Part shown: one piece after another, positions 24,285-37,424 of the stretch | How positions within the stretch are numbered: position 1 is the stretch's first letter | How the letters are laid out: the number at the start of each line of letters is the position of its first letter | NCBI GenBank assembly: GCA_018398805.1 | Contig: JAGFBZ010002268.1 | Span: forward strand, 2,012,001 to 2,076,000 | Direction: 5' to 3' | Length of the DNA: 64,000 nucleotides | Source of the DNA: Hirundichthys speculiger | Lineage: Eukaryota > Chordata > Actinopteri > Beloniformes > Exocoetidae | Made by a program: the position numbers and the translations under genes | Notes under the pieces: model-generated | Seen by the model: only the letters and a program-made list of their open reading frames with translations | What the model was told of the DNA's origin: nothing | The model's database searches: none

Positions 24285-25600
24285 TTGTCAATTAAGTCTC
24301 TTCAAAGATTCATTGTAGAAGGTTATAGCTGTAGGCAGGAAGGATCTGCTGTACTTGTCTGTTGCAGCAAGAAGCCTCTGATCAAAGACACCCTGTTGCT
24401 AAATCACTATGTTGTTAAGAGGATGCTCAAAGTTGTCCATGATGTTCTTCATCTTATGAAGTATCCTTATTTGCACCATCAGCTCCAGGGGCTCCATAAC
24501 AGTACCCAGAATAGAGCCAGCCTCCTTTATTAGTTTGTTCAGTTTATTAAAGTCACTGGCTCTGATGCTTCCCTCCCATCAGATGACTGCAGATGGGTAT
24601 TGAACTCTCCACAACAGAGTTACAGAAGATATGCAACATCCTGCGCCAAACACGGAAGTACCTAAGTTTCCTTAAGAAGTAAAGTCTGCTGTGTCCCTTC
24701 TTATAAACAGCATCAGTGTTACATCTCTAGTCCAGTTTTACTTGTTTCTGGTCCTTCTAAAATCTACAATCATCTCCTTAGTCTTGTTCACATTTAAGAT
24801 GAGATGATTGTTCCCATGCTGGGCCAGAAAGTGGTCCATCAGTTCTCTGTACTCGGTCTCTTGTCCATCACTGATACACCCGACAACTGCAGAGTCATCT
24901 GAGTATTTCTGCAGATGACAGGACTCTGACTGGTACTGGAAGTCTGAGGTGTACAGAGTGAAGGGAATGGTGAGAGTACAGTCCCCTGTGGTGCTCCTGT
25001 GCTGCTGACCACCTGGTCAGACCCAAAACCATTCAGTCTCTAGAAATGTAGTCTGTTTATCAGGTGGTCAGTCATCCAGGTGATCATGAAAGCATCCATC
25101 TGTGTCATCCAGGAGTTTCTTTTCTAGTAAAACAGACTGGATGGTGTTAAATATACTGGAGAAATCAAAGAACACAGTGCTGTCTGTTTTGTGAAGATTC
25201 ATTGAAGGATGGGTTGATTGAAGCAGGTGTATGATGGTCTTCAACTCCAACCCCACAACGATGAGCAAACTGCTGTGAGTCCTGGAAGGTGATTGTTTAC
25301 TTACTCAGGTAGACCAATAAATGTCTCTCCAGGACGTGCATGACGTGTCTAATGTTAGAGCTACAGGTCTGTAGTTGTTAGGAGAAGTGAGATGTGACAG
25401 GGAAGCTTTGGGTCGAGGGAGGGTGGGAGGTCTGTTAAGGGGCAGGAGAGAGGATGCTGAGCTTGTCTCTGAACTGATCCTGTTAAAGAACATGTTCAAG
25501 TTCATTGGCTCTGCCCAGACTTTTATTTGTCTGATCCTCCCTCTGAATGAAGCTTGTGAATTTCTTCTTCTCTGACCACACATCTGGTACTGTACAGTGT
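24285..25600 (-). mobile_element. Non-LTR retrotransposon remnant (second LINE family)
   Basis: Antisense RT text runs through the region: gaagtaaagtctgctgtgtc, gcagagtcatctgagtattt, agtcccctgtggtgctcctg. Minus ORF 25068-25268 reads TVFFDFSSIFNTIQSVLL, the RT motif A region with D and F conserved. Minus ORF 25305-25583 has SPNNYRPVALT, the region upstream of motif A. Frames are broken. This family is distinct from the L2-like copies; I do not assign a clade. Confidence 0.75.
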
Positions 25601-25784
25601 GGGAATAACAGTAGAGAAAAAAGTGATTTGCTTAAGCTTGGTAGTTCTTGTTTTGATGCTTGTAGTGTAGCCTCAAATCTAAACTAATTTTGAAGTTTCA
25701 TGCTGTTCCTGTGTGGTAGTTTCTTTGACTTACTAACAAACTAACCCCGATCATGACATGGGTACCTTAGCTAAGATATCTTTT

Positions 25785-25937
25785 ATGAATCACAGTGAAC
25801 TGGAACAAAATGTAATACAATTCAGACTTAATTGAATTATATTCAGCTCTGTAAACTTAAGATGTTTTCTGTGTAACGTGTCTTGAGATGACTTTGCTCG
25901 GATGCTATACAAGTGAATTGAATTGAATTGAATTGAA
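25785..25937 (+). mobile_element. L2-like LINE 3' tail, + strand
   Basis: Reads tgtcttgagatgactttgct, ggatgctatacaagtgaatt then a (gaatt)n run, the sense version of the 3' end seen antisense at 15183 and 20491. Only the last 150 bases remain. Confidence 0.65.
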
Positions 25938-26671
25938 CATGAGAGCAATTTATATTTTGACATTCATTGAGGTTTTGATGAAGGATCAAACTAATGAATT
26001 TGAATCATGGCTTGCATCCATCCATCAATCCACTTGTCCAGGTTTGCTCCACCCTTGCCGCTACCCACAAACTGCTATGGAGCGTCTTTTCATCCAGGTC
26101 GGAAGCAGCTCTCATGCGCAGCTTGTCTGGGACTCTGCTGTAGAGCTTCCTCCTCTTCCTTCCTCCTCCTCCTCTGCACTGATATATACATAAAAATATT
26201 TTTACACAGAGAATTCCTATCGGCTACCTGAAAGTCCCAGGTGGTTGTTGCGCTCCCGGTAAACACGCTCAGGCAGAGCCGCGGGAACATATTCTCAGTC
26301 TGGGACAGCTGTGCGTCTTGGCGCAGCTGATGTGCTTTTTAAAATATTGCAGAACAAATCCGAGCGCAAGGAGAGCGGCCAGTGCATGAAGGGATACGCG
26401 CACAGTTCAAGAAACTCCACAACAGTGTTCTGGAAAACCTTATCTGCCAGTTACAAACCGATTTGAAGATCAGAAACAATTAATGTTGACTGGGCGGAGA
26501 GAGGCTCCAGACAGCTCAGAGACAGGACAGAGAGCAGCAGCAGGCCAAGTAGGGAGGGAGCCGAGAGCCGGAAGAAGAAAAGAAATTAAAGCCTGTAACC
26601 TGACCTGAAGCTACCCTCTCATCTACAGTTGCACACAACAATATAGCTTGCAAATCCCTCTGAGCAATAAG

Positions 26672-26779
26672 ATGGCAATTCAAGGAGTGGCTCGCATACT
26701 AATTTCTTATCTTACTGCCCTCCAGTATCACAAAGACAAGTTGACCTTCAAACAGGATGAGGACTCTGTAGACAACTAA
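26672..26779 (+). CDS. Possible 35-residue small ORF
   Basis: ATG in good start context (aagATGg), 35 codons then TAA. It reads MAIQGVARILISYLTALQ and ends DEDSVDN: a short hydrophobic N-terminal half and an acidic end. Upstream 26340-26620 is GC-richer than its surroundings and may be an untranslated exon. I do not recognise it; chance is a serious alternative. Confidence 0.15.
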   Translation: MAIQGVARILISYLTALQYHKDKLTFKQDEDSVDN

Positions 26780-28515
26780 ACTGTTCATTCACTGCTTGGC
26801 TCTGGAGGGTGTTACTGAAATCCACTGAAAACCTGTAGGAAATGTAGAATCACCTCGTGTAATGGTTAAAGTTGTATTCTGAGTTGGAAAAAAGGAAATC
26901 TCATTAACTAGGAAGACTCCCATGTGATAAAATTATTTTGTGAGGATGGATGCATGTTGAGTCATGCAAACAAACCATTTGCAAAGCATATTGATCTAAG
27001 AGGGGGACAGATAATTTGTTCCAGATAAAAAAAGTAGATAAATAAATAACTAGATAGATAGATAAAGTAGAAAAATCCAAACACACTATCAGTATTGAAA
27101 ACAGGGAGTAAATCAAACATTTCTTTCACAAAATTAGTAGTGATGAGAATGAAATACATATGCAAGTGACTTAACAGACAAATACAAAAAAAAAAAATCA
27201 AAATAAATGCAATTACATGAATTGAAATCAGGTTTAATTTTCTGGGTGAAATAAACATAAAATGGATTTTCTGTTCATTTATCTTCACAGCACTATCAGA
27301 ACTAAAATAAACCTTTGAGAATCATCAAAGGAGTAAGTCACGGTGCAAGTATGGAGTTTAGCGTTGCTTTTCTGTCACTGATCCTTGATTTGATGCAGTT
27401 GGCATCAAATCACAAGGTTGTGTCGTATGTGTGTGTCTCCACATCACTCAGCTGCAGCAGTCCAAACAAAAAAACACTGCTAAGTGAGCTGAATATCAAT
27501 ACGTTTGTTTTTGTATTGTGTTGGTGCTGGAATTAGATGTTATTCTGGGACATACTAGCCATTTTAACATTTCTGCTGACTAATAAGACCCCTCAGTGAT
27601 GACTGCACTCCATACAAGCAGCCTCTGGAAGGAAAATGTGTTCGATTGTGATTAAAAACAGCTTGAACATCACACCAGAGCCCAAAGCTGTGATCCAACA
27701 GCTTCCAGAATAGATCCCAGCTGAAAGAAAATGGCCACTTCTCAGAGACTCCATACCTTTATCTGCTGGAATCAAAACATCCAACTGCCACTGTTACAGA
27801 TGTCCCAGAACGCCTCCAGGGGTCCTAAGTATACAATCTCACGAATCAGAGCTTAGCAGCTATTAGTTGGGTGGTTTTACTGTTATGACTAATGTGTATC
27901 CCATGCCACCATTAGTGATCAGCACTGTGACTAACTATCAAAAAGCCAATTTAATCAATATGTATCTGCAGCTGCACGAGTATCCACTTCAGTGGATCAG
28001 TAATCCATCCCACATACTGTTTGTTACCCATTTACTAAAAGGGATGTTTATAAATGTTTAACAGTTTGGGCCAGAAGAGCGTGACTTTATTTGTGAAAGG
28101 GTTGTATGATGTCATCATGAGTGGATGCATCAATGATTAGCTCAATGAGTTTTTAAAAAATAAATAAATAACAGCAATTAATAAATAAAAACACAACCTG
28201 CATATCCCTATAAATCGAATATATATTTGAAATAGATATTGCACTCTTTTCAAGTAACAAATACATGAAAGGCAAATCATATATTAAAAGGGATACATTT
28301 TAATTCTTGCATAAACACGTTATATTGGAGGATAATCCTGCTGCATGGGTCAAAGGAATTAGCTGCCAGAGCTATAAAGCTATAATGATAACAGCTGTGT
28401 TTACATAGCTTTAAGTAAACCAAGTTATGTGCTGGAACTTTGAATGATTTTGGTTATTTTTAAGAATGTAGTATCATATTAAAGGACAAGCACAAGAAAG
28501 TCAAAGCTTTTCAGC
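26780..28515 (+). other. Intergenic, nothing recognised
   Basis: AT-rich sequence between the integrin gene and rxfp3. Short ORFs, including a hydrophobic one near 27000-27288, have no family features. Confidence 0.4.
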
Positions 28516-28552
28516 ATATATATATATATATAGATATATATAGATATATATA

Positions 28553-28587
<35 letters not shown>

Positions 28588-28610
28588 ATATATATATATA
28601 TATATATATA
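28516..28610. repeat. (TA)n microsatellite
   Basis: About 95 bases of interrupted TA repeats; ORFs across it are spurious. Confidence 0.95.
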
Positions 28611-30065
28611 ATGTAATATTTAATATTAATGTAATATTTATTTATTTGAATCAGCTCAGTCCAGAGTGAAAGCTTTGGATCAGATACCAAATCCACACAC
28701 CTCACATAAATACAAATCTCAAACTGAAACACTGGTGCAGAAACTGTGACATACATACATTGCTCTTGCTAAGATGTCATCCTTGTTCTTCAGCGTGTAT
28801 GTGTTTCCTCCAAAGTTTTCCTTTTTTTGAGTGCAGGCTGGAACTGAGAGTGGGGAATAGGGTTGCTGCTCTGTAGTTTTGGTTTGTATAAATTAATTTC
28901 ATACGATTCAGAGTGAGGATCCAAATTTCTAACAGTTGTTTAGTGTATTAAATCATACCTTAATGTAATCATATCACAGTATTATGAACAAAGAAATTTA
29001 AAAAAAAAAAAGGCTTTGGTGCAAAGATTTGAGTGAAGGACAGAGACAGAAAGACACAATGGGACTCCAACCTGGCAGCAGTCCAGGACAGCTGCAGCCA
29101 GGTGACTCCCTCGGCTCCAGGATGTCATTGCGTCAGGTTTCCTGAATCACCTGAGTCGGATCTGCACCGCAGCCAACTCTTCCCGCTGAAAACCAAGGAG
29201 TTGGACTGTGAAGCACACGGTGAAAATGAGATTTTGAAGCTGCTTTGTTTAATCCACGGCCCATGTAGAGTAAATGTAGAATTTGTCGCTTGAATGTGTT
29301 TCGGGACACTTTGGTCTCTCAGCATGAAATTTACATTTTTACCGAGATGAGAGAAACCTCAAGTGTAAACTCTGATAATGAGAGAAAGCCTATGATACTG
29401 TCTCTATGCACACAATAGAGTACGAATTTGCAATACGGAAAATATCATCTAAATATACAGAACAGGTCAGATCCCTTTAAAGATAGAAATGCCACAGAAA
29501 TGAAGATAATCAAAATTTTAAAGAAACGTACTTTGATAGAAGAAAAATCGACCAGTTCTGCCTCAGATGAAAAAAGCGTTTTATTTACAGTCAGGCTTTA
29601 CAAAGTGAACATGATGGGGAAACACTTAAACTTTAACCGATCGTATAATTTATGATATTATGCTATAACAGAGTTCAGAGAGTCTTCTTTCGCTGTCCTC
29701 CTTTTGATTCCTGTTGCAGACATGGGAACTCTCTATTCCAGTCTATTTACTCTTAAATAAAGGCTAAAATATTCTGGACAAAAAGAGAACGATATCAAAC
29801 TGCATTATGATGAAGCGCTCGGAAACAAAGCCAAACCAATATATTCAACCTATGTGAATCAGGAAGTTATTTGTTTTAGCAATACAACCAACTCGACACA
29901 ACGTCATAAAATATAGCACATGCCATGAAAGAAATTAATCTGCACTGTGCAGCCTTAAAATCTCCAAACTGGAGCGCTGCCGCAAATATTGCGCGCTGGC
30001 AATGATAGCCACAAAATAAACAACTAGAACAGGAAAAAGGCAGCTGGTTCTTCACAACACTGAAT
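28611..30065 (+). other. Intergenic, 3' of rxfp3
   Basis: No repeat or gene recognised. It lies downstream of the minus-strand rxfp3 stop and should hold its 3' UTR. Confidence 0.4.
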
Positions 30066-31215
30066 TCATCGGGAGTATGGGATAGTTTTAGAGACTGATA
30101 AACCTTTCCGGTCTGTGATGGAAAATGTGTACTCTGCGTTGTCCATGATCTGGATTGGCGCGACTCTTTGGATTTCTGCATGCGTAACGGAGCGCGTCGC
30201 GCAGACTTTGCTGGAGGGCGGAGTGGAGACCCTCCAAAACAGACTGCTCAGCATCTTCCTGATCTCCGGTCTCATCAGACAGTACAGAACCGGGTTCAAG
30301 CAGCTGTTTGTGTGTGCTAAACACACGGTGACAGGAAACACATAGGTGTGCACCATGTAGTAGGACGTGTCCCAGTTGGCTGCGTTAAATTTGACCAAAA
30401 CGCCCCACAATGTGATTGCCTGGTTTGGCATCCAGCAGCAGAAAAAGGTTAAAACCACAATACTGACGAATTTGGTGACTCTGGACCTCCGTTTAGGGTT
30501 GCTGCTGTCCATGCTCTTCCGTCTAACGAAGCGCAGGAGCATCAGATAGTTGATCGACACTACGAGCATTGGAATAACAAACGCCACCAGTATTTTCTGG
30601 ATGTGGTAAAGGGCTAACCAGTCCTGTCCTTCTGGAAATTTGAGGAGGCAGAGGTTTTCCCCAGCGACCACAGTCACGGTGGAGAAGATTGCCGTGGGAG
30701 CTGTGGCCGCTGTCGCTGCCATCCACAGCACCGCGCAAACCCACTTCACGCACCTCGAGCGCCTGGGAGTTTTCTTCTTCAGGGCCGAGGCGACAGACAG
30801 GTAGCGGGTCACGCTCATGGCGGTGAGGAAAAACACGCTGGCGTACATGTTCATCACCGTGACAGACAGGACGATTTTGCACATGGCGTCTCCAAACGGC
30901 CAGCTGAAGTCCAGCGCGGTGTCCACCGCCCAGAAGGGCAGCGTGAGGACGAACTGGAAGTCTGTCACCGCCAAGTTGATGATGAAAACATTGATGCTGG
31001 ACCTCTTTCGACCTTGTCGGAGGCTCATGAGGAAAAATACGAGCAGGTTGCCGACCAAACCCACCGCGCAGACGATCGGAGTACACCACGGATATGAATA
31101 TCCTGAGGATGGGGGAGCCGTCCGCGCCCGCGTCCATGTCCTCATATGTGCTGTTATCGTCGGAACTTTGGTTCTGTGCTCCGCTTAAGTTGAACACTTC
31201 ATCCATGTTTAACAA
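30066..31215 (-). CDS. rxfp3: Relaxin-3 receptor-like GPCR with one-base frameshift
   Basis: Class A GPCR for relaxin-3/INSL5-type peptides, plasma membrane, Gi-coupled in known members. Intronless. The N-terminus opens MLNMDEVFNLSGAQNQSS, with NLS, NQS and NST sequons, and runs to RIFISVVYS in one frame. From IVCAVGLVGNLL the remaining 336 residues are open in another frame. Dropping one base at about 31077 gives a 382-residue receptor. Family marks: TDFQFVLTLPFWAV (TM2), WPFGDAMC (TM3 cysteine), SVTRY in place of DRY, GENLCLLKF (ECL2 cysteine), CWMPNQ (TM6), NSCLNPVLYCL (TM7). A start at the ATG at 31145 would lose the proper N-terminus and part of TM1. Either a recent pseudogene or allele, or a base error in the assembly. 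Which fish rxfp3 paralogue it is cannot be told. Confidence 0.9.
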
Positions 31216-31328
31216 TCATTCAAGCGCTTTCAAATAGACCCCATGAGAGATACTCTGAGCTTCTTCTTCTTTTCAGTGTATTATCACGTTCATCACACCT
31301 CTCTGGGTGACTGCTGACCTGAAATCTG

Positions 31329-31336
31329 CTTTTATA
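31329..31336 (-). promoter_or_regulatory. Putative rxfp3 TATA box
   Basis: Minus strand reads TATAAAAG about 115 bases upstream of the rxfp3 start codon, which suits an intronless gene with a short 5' UTR. By eye only. Confidence 0.45.
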
Positions 31337-34300
31337 CAGGTGTGTCGCTCCTCTGATGAGCCACGATTGGTCGAAAGAGAGGAGAGAGGAGCAGATAGTC
31401 CCGTCATACAGATGATGAGAAAGCTCATTTTTCCAGCACGATAAAGATATTATTCCATTTTTCCAAACCCATTAATATATATTTTTTCTTTCAGTGGACC
31501 TATATGTATTAGTTCATTAGCCCTCTGACAGCAGGGCGCGCAGGAGCCATGCGTAAAAGTACTCCAAAGAAGTGGGACTGACATTAAAAAAGAAATCCAG
31601 CTGCAATTAAATAAAAATGAAACAAGAAGCAAGACTCCACACTTTTAGCAGTATTAGTGAGATGTTAAATGACAGTCCAGGAAAACACCCGCTTCAAATG
31701 TTATCACATGATTGAATGGACGTTATTCGAGGTGGGTGAGTCAAAAGAGACCAGTCATGTTTGGTCTGTTCCAGCTTTACGCTCCTGCTGGTGCACTGAC
31801 TTGTGCATTTGCAGGATTTCATTTTCCAGTGTCTTAAAAAAAAATGATCTCTTTAATATTTTTACTCACAAATGTCCAAGCAGGCTCCTTTGTGCATTTG
31901 TATGTGCATCAGACGTCATTTTTCCTGCATGCGTCTTGTTGACTATAGTGCCCCGATTTCTCCGGAAGAGGGGGCACTGAGCTCAGACAGACAGAAGATG
32001 AGCAATAACGAAATATATACAACTATAAATATACAACAATACAATAAATATACAATATACAATATAAATATACAAATATACAACTAAAAATAAGATGAAG
32101 AGCTAATAGTCTAAGAGCAATATGAAAAAGTAACAATAATCTAATAATAATAAACTAATCCAGCACAACATTGTTGCTCACTGTAATGTAAGAAGATAAA
32201 GAGCATTTTTTCACCATGCTTATAGAAAACTCAAAGTTTAACAAAAATCATTAATATAGATTCTTGATCGATCACGACTGTATCTGGCCAATTCTAAAAG
32301 CAGCAGCTCCCAGTGGTGGCCACATAATTTAAGTGAGCTTTATTGGCTGAAATTAAGATGGATTTGGAAGAAACTCTTCTATCTTACAACACTAATCATG
32401 ATAACAATCAATGATAACAATAATAAATTAGAAAAAACTCAAACCGTTACTGTTCACTCAAAGCCGTGCAAACAGGGAGAGAATACCTGACTTCACACAG
32501 AAGCAGTCAGATGCACAGGTAAAGGTGTTTTATGTTGCATTCTGTAGTCTTGCAGTCTTCATGATCTCCTTGCAGCTTGTTGAGATCACCCAGAGTGCTG
32601 GGTTGAGCACCGTAGTGAGGAGTGCTGACACCAGTCTGTTTTGGATGTTGTCTGTAGGCCATTGTGGCGATAAACACTCTGAGAAGTGAAACAAATGTTT
32701 GTTAGTACTTCAGATCAGACATCTGACTTGCAAATTGCATTTTTTCACTGGAGATACTCTAGAGAAACAAGATGTGTGTCTTGAGGGTACAAGATACATA
32801 TTGTGTACAGTTCCAGTGTTCCTCATCATGGTAACCATTGTTTTCAAACAAACACCACCAACCCCACCACAAAAGAACATTCTTTTTTTGTGTGTGTCAT
32901 TTTCCCACATTCAAGTAGAAATTTTCAAAGAGAGTCAAAAAAAAAAATCAAGCAGTGATTTAAAATTGGTAAGTTGTTGCTTGCCCCCATGTTTTACCCA
33001 CTGGAAAAAAAAGCATCTTCCACAAAGATTATGAAAATAGACAATTAAAATGTACAAGCCTGACTTACCTCACACATGTGATTAATGTCGTATACCATTG
33101 CTGTGAATTAGTATTTCTTATAGTGTGTGGCTGCAGCGAATGACTTATCTGACATTTCCAAATGTCAATTTTTATAACTGCAAATGGAATGCATTGAACT
33201 TGAGTGAGGCATCATTATGATTTCCAACCTCCAAGGTAAACAGGGACGTACGATTGTTATGACGTCCATCACTGATGATAGCCATTTCTAAGTATGCCAA
33301 GATTGGACTTGTGTACCTCATACTTGTTATGTTCAACTCAGGAGAACGTACCTTGGAGGATGAGAGGAAAAAGTTCACTCTTTCTGCAGCACCCGCAGCT
33401 TACTTGATGGCATTGCACCTCAGCTAATACATAGCTTACTTGTGAAATGTTTTTATGTTATGTTATGTTTTTATGTTATGTATGGTTTTATGTTTTTTTG
33501 CGTGTGTTATAAATAAGGTTCTGTGAATAAAAAGGGAAAAAAAACTATCTGTAAACTCTGGGGGCAATTTTCAAATTGGCTATACCAAAATAAATTAATC
33601 ACAAATTCGAAATTAGAACTACAGTACATACTTGTGCTAAAAATGTGTGAAGACTACGCTCTGTTAGACAGCAACAAAGTTGTATTCTTCTGTTGTAGGC
33701 TTTCGCTTTCTCCTCCACAGTTACTCCCACTCATTGATGCATAATGCAGACTAGAATACTTTGCAGTCTCAAGTCTAAAGTCTCTGCTGGATGCATCTTC
33801 AGTAAAATGGAAGATCTTGATTGTTCTTCACTATATAGTCCAACATTCCACCATAGTCAATATGTTGGGGAGTTTTGTGCAGGGAACAATGAAGTAGAAT
33901 GAACTTTCAGTCACCAGTGGTATGACTGTTGTTGTTCATTGTACCAGAGAAACAGAACAGATCAACGGCTGATGTTGTGACCATGAGTTTTACATTAATG
34001 TTCATGATACATTGAGTGCACTATAACAGTTCAGTTCAAGAAAATGTTGAACATGCTATTTAGTGCACTGTATAGTGAGTGGGTGGTGATTTTGGACACA
34101 TGTGCAGACTGCATTTAAACAGTAGTTGAGATTTCACAAGTCTACAAGAACACAAGTAAACACAAAAATAGGGAGTGAGAAATTGCCAACGTGTGCCATA
34201 GTACTAATACACAGTTGTCACAAAATATGACCGGCATGGGAGTCAAAAGATGCACATGAGGTGGTCTTTGTCAATAGCAGGAACAGGAGACCATGAGACC

Positions 34301-34600
34301 TGGAGGACACTTCCTAAAAAGAATCCAACATTCCTTCAAATGAACTTGAAGTGGATATTTAACATGAAAAAGTCGTGTGTGCTGCTTTAACAGACCCAAG
34401 TTCCTGCGTTTTACGTCTTTGGATCAGAGAATAAACATGTTTGGTCAAACATGGGCTTTAGACTTAAAGTTGAAGTTGAGGGGAGGATTTCTCCGACTCC
34501 AAGTGAATGCAACAGTCTTGAATGGGTCCTCGTCTGACCCACTGAGAACCTGAAGGACCTCAGTTTTGGGGGAGGAATCCTCACTTGGACCGTAGTTTCT
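31337..34600 (+). other. Intergenic between rxfp3 and the ADAMTS gene
   Basis: AT-rich, with a TATACAA-type low-complexity patch near 32017-32090 and short tandem ttatgtta near 33450-33500. No exon or transposon recognised. Confidence 0.4.
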
Positions 34601-35007
34601 TGGAGTGGCATTCCCCTTTAAGCCTCCGGCCCAGATGAGATCCGGCCTATTGTCTTAAGTCCTCCCATCGGTGGGGGTGGCTCTGCACAAAGTTTACCGA
34701 GGAAACTTTTAAGCTGTCACTGGTGGTCGGGAGGAGACTCGTGGCGCGCAGGAGGACCGGGCACGTTAACATCGACGTCCAGAGCAGTGGGAATAAGAAT
34801 GAGAATACCACTAAAACGGCCCGAGGAAGCAAAAGATGTCCAGGCCTGAACCGGAGACTTTTACTGGGACTGTCACAGTTTGAGGCGCTTGGTCGCAACA
34901 AAGAGAAAACTGCATCCAGCTCACATGGAATTAGATTGAACTGACAGTCGGAGCGGCGTTAGATGAGCATTAAATGTTTCTGATATATAAGGGACCGTCC
35001 TGACAAC
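34600..35007 (+). promoter_or_regulatory. Possible ADAMTS promoter region
   Basis: More GC- and CpG-rich than its surroundings (for example gtggcgcgcaggaggaccgg). TATATAAG lies at 34984-34991. It precedes candidate first exons of the ADAMTS gene on the same strand. No transcription evidence. Confidence 0.3.
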
Positions 35008-35086
35008 ATGGCCCGTTTGGAGTGCGGGCTTCACGCGTCTGGACAAAGACTGTCTCCCATTCACGTCCTCGTCGCGCTTGTGAATG
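35008..35086 (+). CDS. Candidate ADAMTS first exon (uncertain)
   Basis: ATG at 35008 opens MARLECGLHASGQRLSPIH then VLVALVN and ends one base into a codon at AATG|gtgctg, the phase the next exon needs. The hydrophobic core (IHVLVALV) is short for a signal peptide and the donor is weak. A rival reading uses the ATG at 35084 and the better donor CAG|gttagt at 35129. It has the same phase but encodes only 15 residues without a signal peptide. Confidence 0.25.
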
Positions 35087-35129
35087 GTGCTGGGAAACTG
35101 CACAACACTAGGATTGTCACATGAACCAG

Positions 35130-36502
35130 GTTAGTGAGTCCAGGCACAAAAACAAAGCCTCTAAAGTCGTGTTTATATTGTCATCAGCTCTTCTTGTAAT
35201 TCTGTCTGCTTTGACTCAGTGGTTGCATGTAATTGAACCCATTTGGAGCAGAGTCAGAGCAGCAGAGGCCAGCTGTGACCAGTGTTTACAGAGTCTCTGG
35301 TTTACCATAGCATTTAGGACCAAGGTTCTGCAGATTATGTACTGGCCGGAGAGTGCTGCTTTTGAATCATCAAAGGTTACTTGATTTAGTTCCCTTGATC
35401 AAACCCAGAAGCCCAGAGCAGTGCCGCTGCTCCGGCTGACACTGACCTCTCACCTCACCAGCGAACAGCAGGAAACACAGCTGCACTCTGGGAATATACA
35501 GGATGCATTATTATTATTATGATGATTATGATGGAACTGCTTCCCACTTGACTGCTAGAGTTATAAACCTCTTATATCTGGTAGGAAACACTTCCACCCT
35601 CCCTGCGTCCTTCATCCCATCAGTCATCCTATTAGTTTGTGATTTGCATCTCAAAAGTCAAAGCTCTTCTTAGTTTAAAGAGTCAGCAAGATGTCTGCAT
35701 GCTCTCTGTCTCATCCTGTGCAAACCAGCTTTCCCTTGATGCTGCGTACCATCAGACAGTCCAGATAATATGTTTCTGACTGGAGGAACCTCTCAAACAG
35801 TAACAATTCAGGTGCCAAATGTTGACAGAGCAATTTACAAGTTTGATGTCAGATTTTTTTGTTTTCTTTTGCTTGACACATGAATAGCCAACCTGATGGA
35901 GTTCATTGCAATTACACAGGGAAGTTTTCAAAGACAGGACCCTGGTAAATGTTTTTTTTTTGTTTGTTTTTTAATCTTGTAGCAGGCATTCAAAGACCCT
36001 TTAGTGGTCCCACACCTTAAAACACAGGCATTTTTAAACTCTGATGGGTACAAATTATTTACGATTGTATATTCCTGCCATCATCATGAAGCTTGTCTAA
36101 CTACTAAAAAAAAAAAATCACAGTTGGTTGATTATAATTCGCAATTTTAGTTAACCTGTGGGTTTTGCTACTTCAGAGAGAATCTTCTAACTGTTAGATA
36201 GATAATGTTCACTATAGGCCTTTCAGAGACTGCTGATGGACATGGTTTTTGCAGTAGAATGATAGCCAACAATGTTTGTGTTTGGAGATTGTTGAATTGT
36301 GTGTAAATCAAGGATGATTTGAAATGTAGGACATCTGACAGTGAGGAATGCTCTATGTATGTGACATTAAAGGAAAGGACAAAATAGCTTTTGTCCAAAA
36401 TAATTTACCTTAGTTCTGTCTCCACTCCTGTATCCTGTATTCTGTGAAAACTGAATTTTCTCATGCTAAATAGATAAAAGCCTCCTCTTAACTGTACAAG
36501 GC

Positions 36503-36512
<10 letters not shown>
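35130..36512 (+). other. ADAMTS upstream/intron, nothing recognised
   Basis: No exon or repeat family recognised apart from short T- and A-rich runs. Confidence 0.4.
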
Positions 36513-36534
<22 letters not shown>

Positions 36535-36540
36535 TATATA

Positions 36541-36596
<56 letters not shown>
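36511..36596. repeat. Poly-A and (TA)n tract
   Basis: About 24 A residues followed by some 60 bases of TA repeats. Confidence 0.95.
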
Positions 36597-36600
<4 letters not shown>

Positions 36601-37424
36601 TACAGTATATATAAGACATATACATGCCCTCATAGATCACTGAGAGGGTTTTTGCAGACTAAAACAAAATTAATCCCTAAATCAGCAATAAAAATGAGCA
36701 AATGTATCCAATAAAATAATAAAAACAGAGCAAAAGCCTCAGTTTTATTGCCTCAGGTAAATTTATCTAAAATGTATGAATGAAAGAATCCAAAAGAGAG
36801 GTTAACCTATTAGTGAGAATGAAAAACCTGTGAAAATGCTTTTCAAACTTGTGCAATACTCTTGACCTGTTGAGATGTGACCACCATAGTCTTAAATAAA
36901 TCATTTTGTTGTGATTATTCACAAAACTGGAAAGATATTCAGAAGCATGGCTACAGTTAAGTAAACCAACATTTTCAAGGGGATAAATGGACAAGTTAGA
37001 TGAGAGTTCCTCATAATAAAGCAAATAGTTGAACATGTACCTTTAAGCAGACTCTGAATGAGGAAATTGAGGCGCTGTTATGGGCTGCCGTCAATAAGTA
37101 CGGAGCTGTTTGACCTCTTGAGGGTAAGGAAAGACCAGAAATCAACTTACTAACTTTCTGCCAGTTTCTAAAAAGTTTTTTTTAGATAAACAGTGTTTCA
37201 GAAAGAAGTTCACAGAGTCAGAGAGAGCTAAAATATTTAAATTTACGGCAAAATGTATCAAGTACTCTGGTGGGTCACCAAACAGCAAATGCCTCAAAGG
37301 AAATAGGACCAAGAGATAGCCTGCCCTACATCCACCGCATTTAAGCAAAAATCAAATGCAGAATATAAACACTTAAACCTCATATCAGTTAGGGGAAATG
37401 ATCCAGTTATGATTCCAGTCTTGT

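Noticed and set aside
26962..27288. Hydrophobic 108-codon minus ORF as a membrane protein
   Set aside because: AT-rich low-complexity translation without start context, splice pattern or family match.
30817..31188. Plus-strand 123-codon ORF antisense to rxfp3
   Set aside because: It is the complement of a real coding region and has no family features.
30523..31215. A 230-codon minus ORF starting MLNMDEVF read as one protein
   Set aside because: Only its first 46 residues are receptor-like; after the frameshift it is the out-of-frame shadow of rxfp3.
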